Below, piece by piece: positions 5,697 to 7,514 of a stretch of 7,514 nt of DNA. The DNA comes from Aquiluna sp. (GTDB lineage: Bacteria; Actinomycetota; Actinomycetes; Actinomycetales; Microbacteriaceae): contig JALQVB010000046.1 of the NCBI GenBank assembly GCA_023260495.1, positions 1-7,514 on the forward strand, in the 5' to 3' direction. The notes beneath the pieces were generated by a model. That model was not told where the DNA came from. It did not search any database and saw nothing but the letters and a program-made list of their open reading frames with translations. The position numbers and the translations under genes are program-made. The stretch's first letter is position 1, and each line of letters opens with the position of its first letter.

Positions 5697-7451
5697 TTAC
5701 TCCTCCCCGTCCCAAATTGGTGCGGCATCGCGGGCATACTGCACGGCATCGTTTGAGATTCCGGCTGGAACCATCGGCCAAACCATGGCGTCGCGGCCAA
5801 CGATGAAGTCGATCACGACCGGTCGGTCGTTGGTCTCCATCGCAAGCTTGATTGCGGGCTCGATCTCCTCTTCCTTTTCCACGCGAATCGCGAGGCAGCC
5901 GTAGGCCTCAGCAAGCTTCACGAAGTCAGGAACCATCATGGTGTCGGTTCCGGTGTGCAGATCGGTGTTGGAGTAGCGCTCGTTGTAGAACAGGGTTTGC
6001 CATTGGCGCACCATTCCCAGCGAAGAGTTGTTGATGATTGCGACCTTGATCGGGATCTGGTTGATGGTGCAGGTAGCCAGCTCCTGATTGGTCATCTGGA
6101 AGCAGCCATCACCATCAATTGCCCAGACCAGGCGGTCTGGCATCGCAACCTTGGCGCCCATGGCGGCTGGAACGGAGTAGCCCATGGTTCCAGCGCCACC
6201 TGAGTTCAGCCAGGTGTTGGGCCTTTCATACTTGATGAACTGGGCCGACCACATCTGATGCTGACCAACACCGGCCGCAATAATTGCATCCGGACCGGAA
6301 AGCTCACCAATCTTGGTGATTACGTGCTGCGGGGCTAGTTTCCCGTCATCCACATCGGTGTAACCAAGTGGGTAGCGCTCCAGCAGGCCGTTCAAATACG
6401 TCCACCAGTCGTCGATGTCGTACTTCTTTCCTCCAAGCTGCTTCTTCAGCTCAGCGGTCAGCATTGATATCACGACCTTGGCATCGCCCACGATTGGAAC
6501 ATCTGCGTGACGAATCTTGCCGATTTCGGCCGGGTCGATGTCTACGTGAATCACCTTGGCGCCGCGGGCAAAGCTCTTCACATCACCGGTGACTCGGTCA
6601 TCAAAACGAGCACCGAGAGTAATCAGCAAATCTGCCTTCTGCAGGCCGGTGACCGCAGGCACGGTTCCGTGCATGCCCGGCATGCCCAGGTGCTGCGGGT
6701 GAGAGTCGGGGAAAGCGCCGCGAGCCATCAGAGTGGTGGTAACCGGTGCACCGGTCAGCTCGGCAAGCTCGAAAAGCTCCCTGTCTGCACCGGCTCGAAT
6801 GACGCCACCACCGACGTAGAGGATTGGCTTCTTGGACTGCAGAATGAGCTCTGCAGCTGCCTGAACCTGCTTGCCGTGTGGGTCGGTGACCGGCTTATAG
6901 CCGGGAACCATATCTTCCTTGGGTGGCCAGGAGAATTCAAACTTGGCATTCTGTGCGTCCTTGGCAACATCCACCAATACCGGACCGGGACGACCTGTAC
7001 CAGCGATGGTGAAAGCGGCCAGCATGACAGCCGGGATGTCCTCGGCCTTGGTGACCAAGAAGCTGTGCTTTGTGATTGGCATCGTGATTCCCACGATGTC
7101 GGCTTCCTGGAAAGCATCGGTTCCAATTGCGTAAGAGTTCACCTGTCCGGTGATAGCAAGCATCGGAACCGAGTCCATGTGAGCATCCGCGATGGCGGTG
7201 ACCAGGTTGGTGGCGCCAGGACCACTGGTGGCAATGCAGACTCCGACCTTGCCGCTAGCGGCGGCGTAGCCCTCGGCAGCGTGACCAGCACCTTGCTCAT
7301 GGCGCACCAGGACGTGACGGATTTTTTTCGAATCCATCAGTGGGTCGTAGGTGGGCAAAATGGCACCACCGGGCAGGCCAAACACGGTGTCTACCCCAAG
7401 CATCTCCAATGAGCGGATGATGGCCTGGGCACCGGTTAGGGTCTCAGTCAT
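5697..7451 (-). CDS. ilvB: Acetolactate synthase large (catalytic) subunit
   Basis: A 584-residue thiamine-diphosphate enzyme that condenses two pyruvates to acetolactate, or pyruvate and 2-ketobutyrate to acetohydroxybutyrate. The N-terminal PYR domain has FGLPGGA and the catalytic Glu52 in RHEQGAGHAAEGYA. The middle FAD-binding domain has ARFDDRVTGD at 281-290. The C-terminal PP domain has the ThDP/Mg motif GDG at 447-449 ending at NN 474-475. Pro96 (DSVPMLAITGQV) and Trp484 (MVRQWQ), positions known for sulfonylurea sensitivity, have the sensitive-type residues. ATG at 7451 is preceded by GGAG (7457-7460) at 5 nt. It follows ilvD after 18 bp and precedes ilvN by 2 bp, so the genes are almost certainly cotranscribed. 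The promoter is not in the window. Confidence 0.98.
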   Translation of the reverse strand: MTETLTGAQAIIRSLEMLGVDTVFGLPGGAILPTYDPLMDSKKIRHVLVRHEQGAGHAAEGYAAASGKVGVCIATSGPGATNLVTAIADAHMDSVPMLAITGQVNSYAIGTDAFQEADIVGITMPITKHSFLVTKAEDIPAVMLAAFTIAGTGRPGPVLVDVAKDAQNAKFEFSWPPKEDMVPGYKPVTDPHGKQVQAAAELILQSKKPILYVGGGVIRAGADRELFELAELTGAPVTTTLMARGAFPDSHPQHLGMPGMHGTVPAVTGLQKADLLITLGARFDDRVTGDVKSFARGAKVIHVDIDPAEIGKIRHADVPIVGDAKVVISMLTAELKKQLGGKKYDIDDWWTYLNGLLERYPLGYTDVDDGKLAPQHVITKIGELSGPDAIIAAGVGQHQMWSAQFIKYERPNTWLNSGGAGTMGYSVPAAMGAKVAMPDRLVWAIDGDGCFQMTNQELATCTINQIPIKVAIINNSSLGMVRQWQTLFYNERYSNTDLHTGTDTMMVPDFVKLAEAYGCLAIRVEKEEEIEPAIKLAMETNDRPVVIDFIVGRDAMVWPMVPAGISNDAVQYARDAAPIWDGEE

Positions 7452-7469
7452 TTGGTCTCCAAAAATTAG

Positions 7470-7514
7470 TTAGCCACAGTAGGCGCCCTCGGATGCCGAG
7501 TGCACCAACTTGGT
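7470..7514 (-). CDS. ilvD: Dihydroxy-acid dehydratase, C-terminal fragment (cut by window edge)
   Basis: Only the last 14 codons and TAA (7470-7472) are visible, encoding TKLVHSASEGAYCG. This resembles the usual IlvD tail (YAKLV-SAS-GA). The position directly upstream of ilvB in the same direction is the standard actinobacterial ilvD-ilvB-ilvN-ilvC order. IlvD dehydrates the dihydroxy-acid made by IlvC to the 2-keto acid. The call rests on a short tail plus context, so it is probable rather than certain. Confidence 0.7.
   Translation of the reverse strand, partial: TKLVHSASEGAYCG

Noticed and set aside
5695..5781. Longer N-terminus for IlvN starting at 5781
   Set aside because: It overlaps the 3' end of ilvB, the added residues do not resemble IlvN, and the start at 5694 has a near-perfect ribosome site at 6 nt.
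6507..7412. A 301-codon open frame on the + strand opposite ilvB
   Set aside because: It is fully antisense to a highly conserved gene, its product resembles no family I know, and the low stop frequency follows from the codon bias of ilvB.
1..7514. CRISPR arrays, tRNA or rRNA genes, insertion sequences, attachment sites
   Set aside because: No regularly spaced repeats, no cloverleaf sequence, no transposase or terminal repeats were seen; nearly all bases are accounted for by core metabolic and sulfur-stress genes.

Overview
The window looks like part of an actinobacterial chromosome (Actinomycetota), most likely a small-genome member of Microbacteriaceae. This rests on the compact ilvD-ilvB-ilvN-ilvC-serA gene order, the long SerA with an extra C-terminal substrate-binding/ACT module, the CsoR-family repressor, and codon use that is moderately but not extremely GC-rich. 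The lineage is inferred from gene content and sequence character, not from a search.

Layout. On the + strand (1-2190) there is a tightly packed three-gene operon. It holds the C-terminal part of a CsoR-family repressor that has both cysteines but glycine in place of the copper-binding histidine (so CstR-like, a probable persulfide sensor), a single-domain rhodanese, and a CoA-disulfide/persulfide reductase fused to a second rhodanese domain that overlaps the preceding gene by 4 bp. The set fits a sulfane-sulfur (persulfide) sensing and detoxification operon. A short, probably bidirectional hairpin separates it from the convergent genes on the - strand.

On the - strand, read from right to left, are the last 14 codons of ilvD, then ilvB, ilvN and ilvC (branched-chain amino-acid synthesis, one transcript ending in a strong intrinsic terminator at 4080-4112), then a 39-codon cysteine-rich mini-gene, then serA (first step of serine synthesis).

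The most interesting part is the 294-bp gap between ilvC and serA. It contains the small gene (six Cys and one His in 39 residues, good ribosome-binding site). Upstream of it is a perfect 10-bp inverted repeat (ATACCCC..GGGGTAT core) of the type bound by CsoR/CstR repressors. The repeat sits between a plausible -35 and -10. About 4 kb away in the same window lies a gene for a CstR-like repressor. Together these suggest a second, physically separate target of the persulfide repressor: a tiny thiol/metal-binding protein whose transcript may also run into serA. The regulatory link is inference. The palindrome, the small reading frame and the residue changes in the repressor are seen directly.
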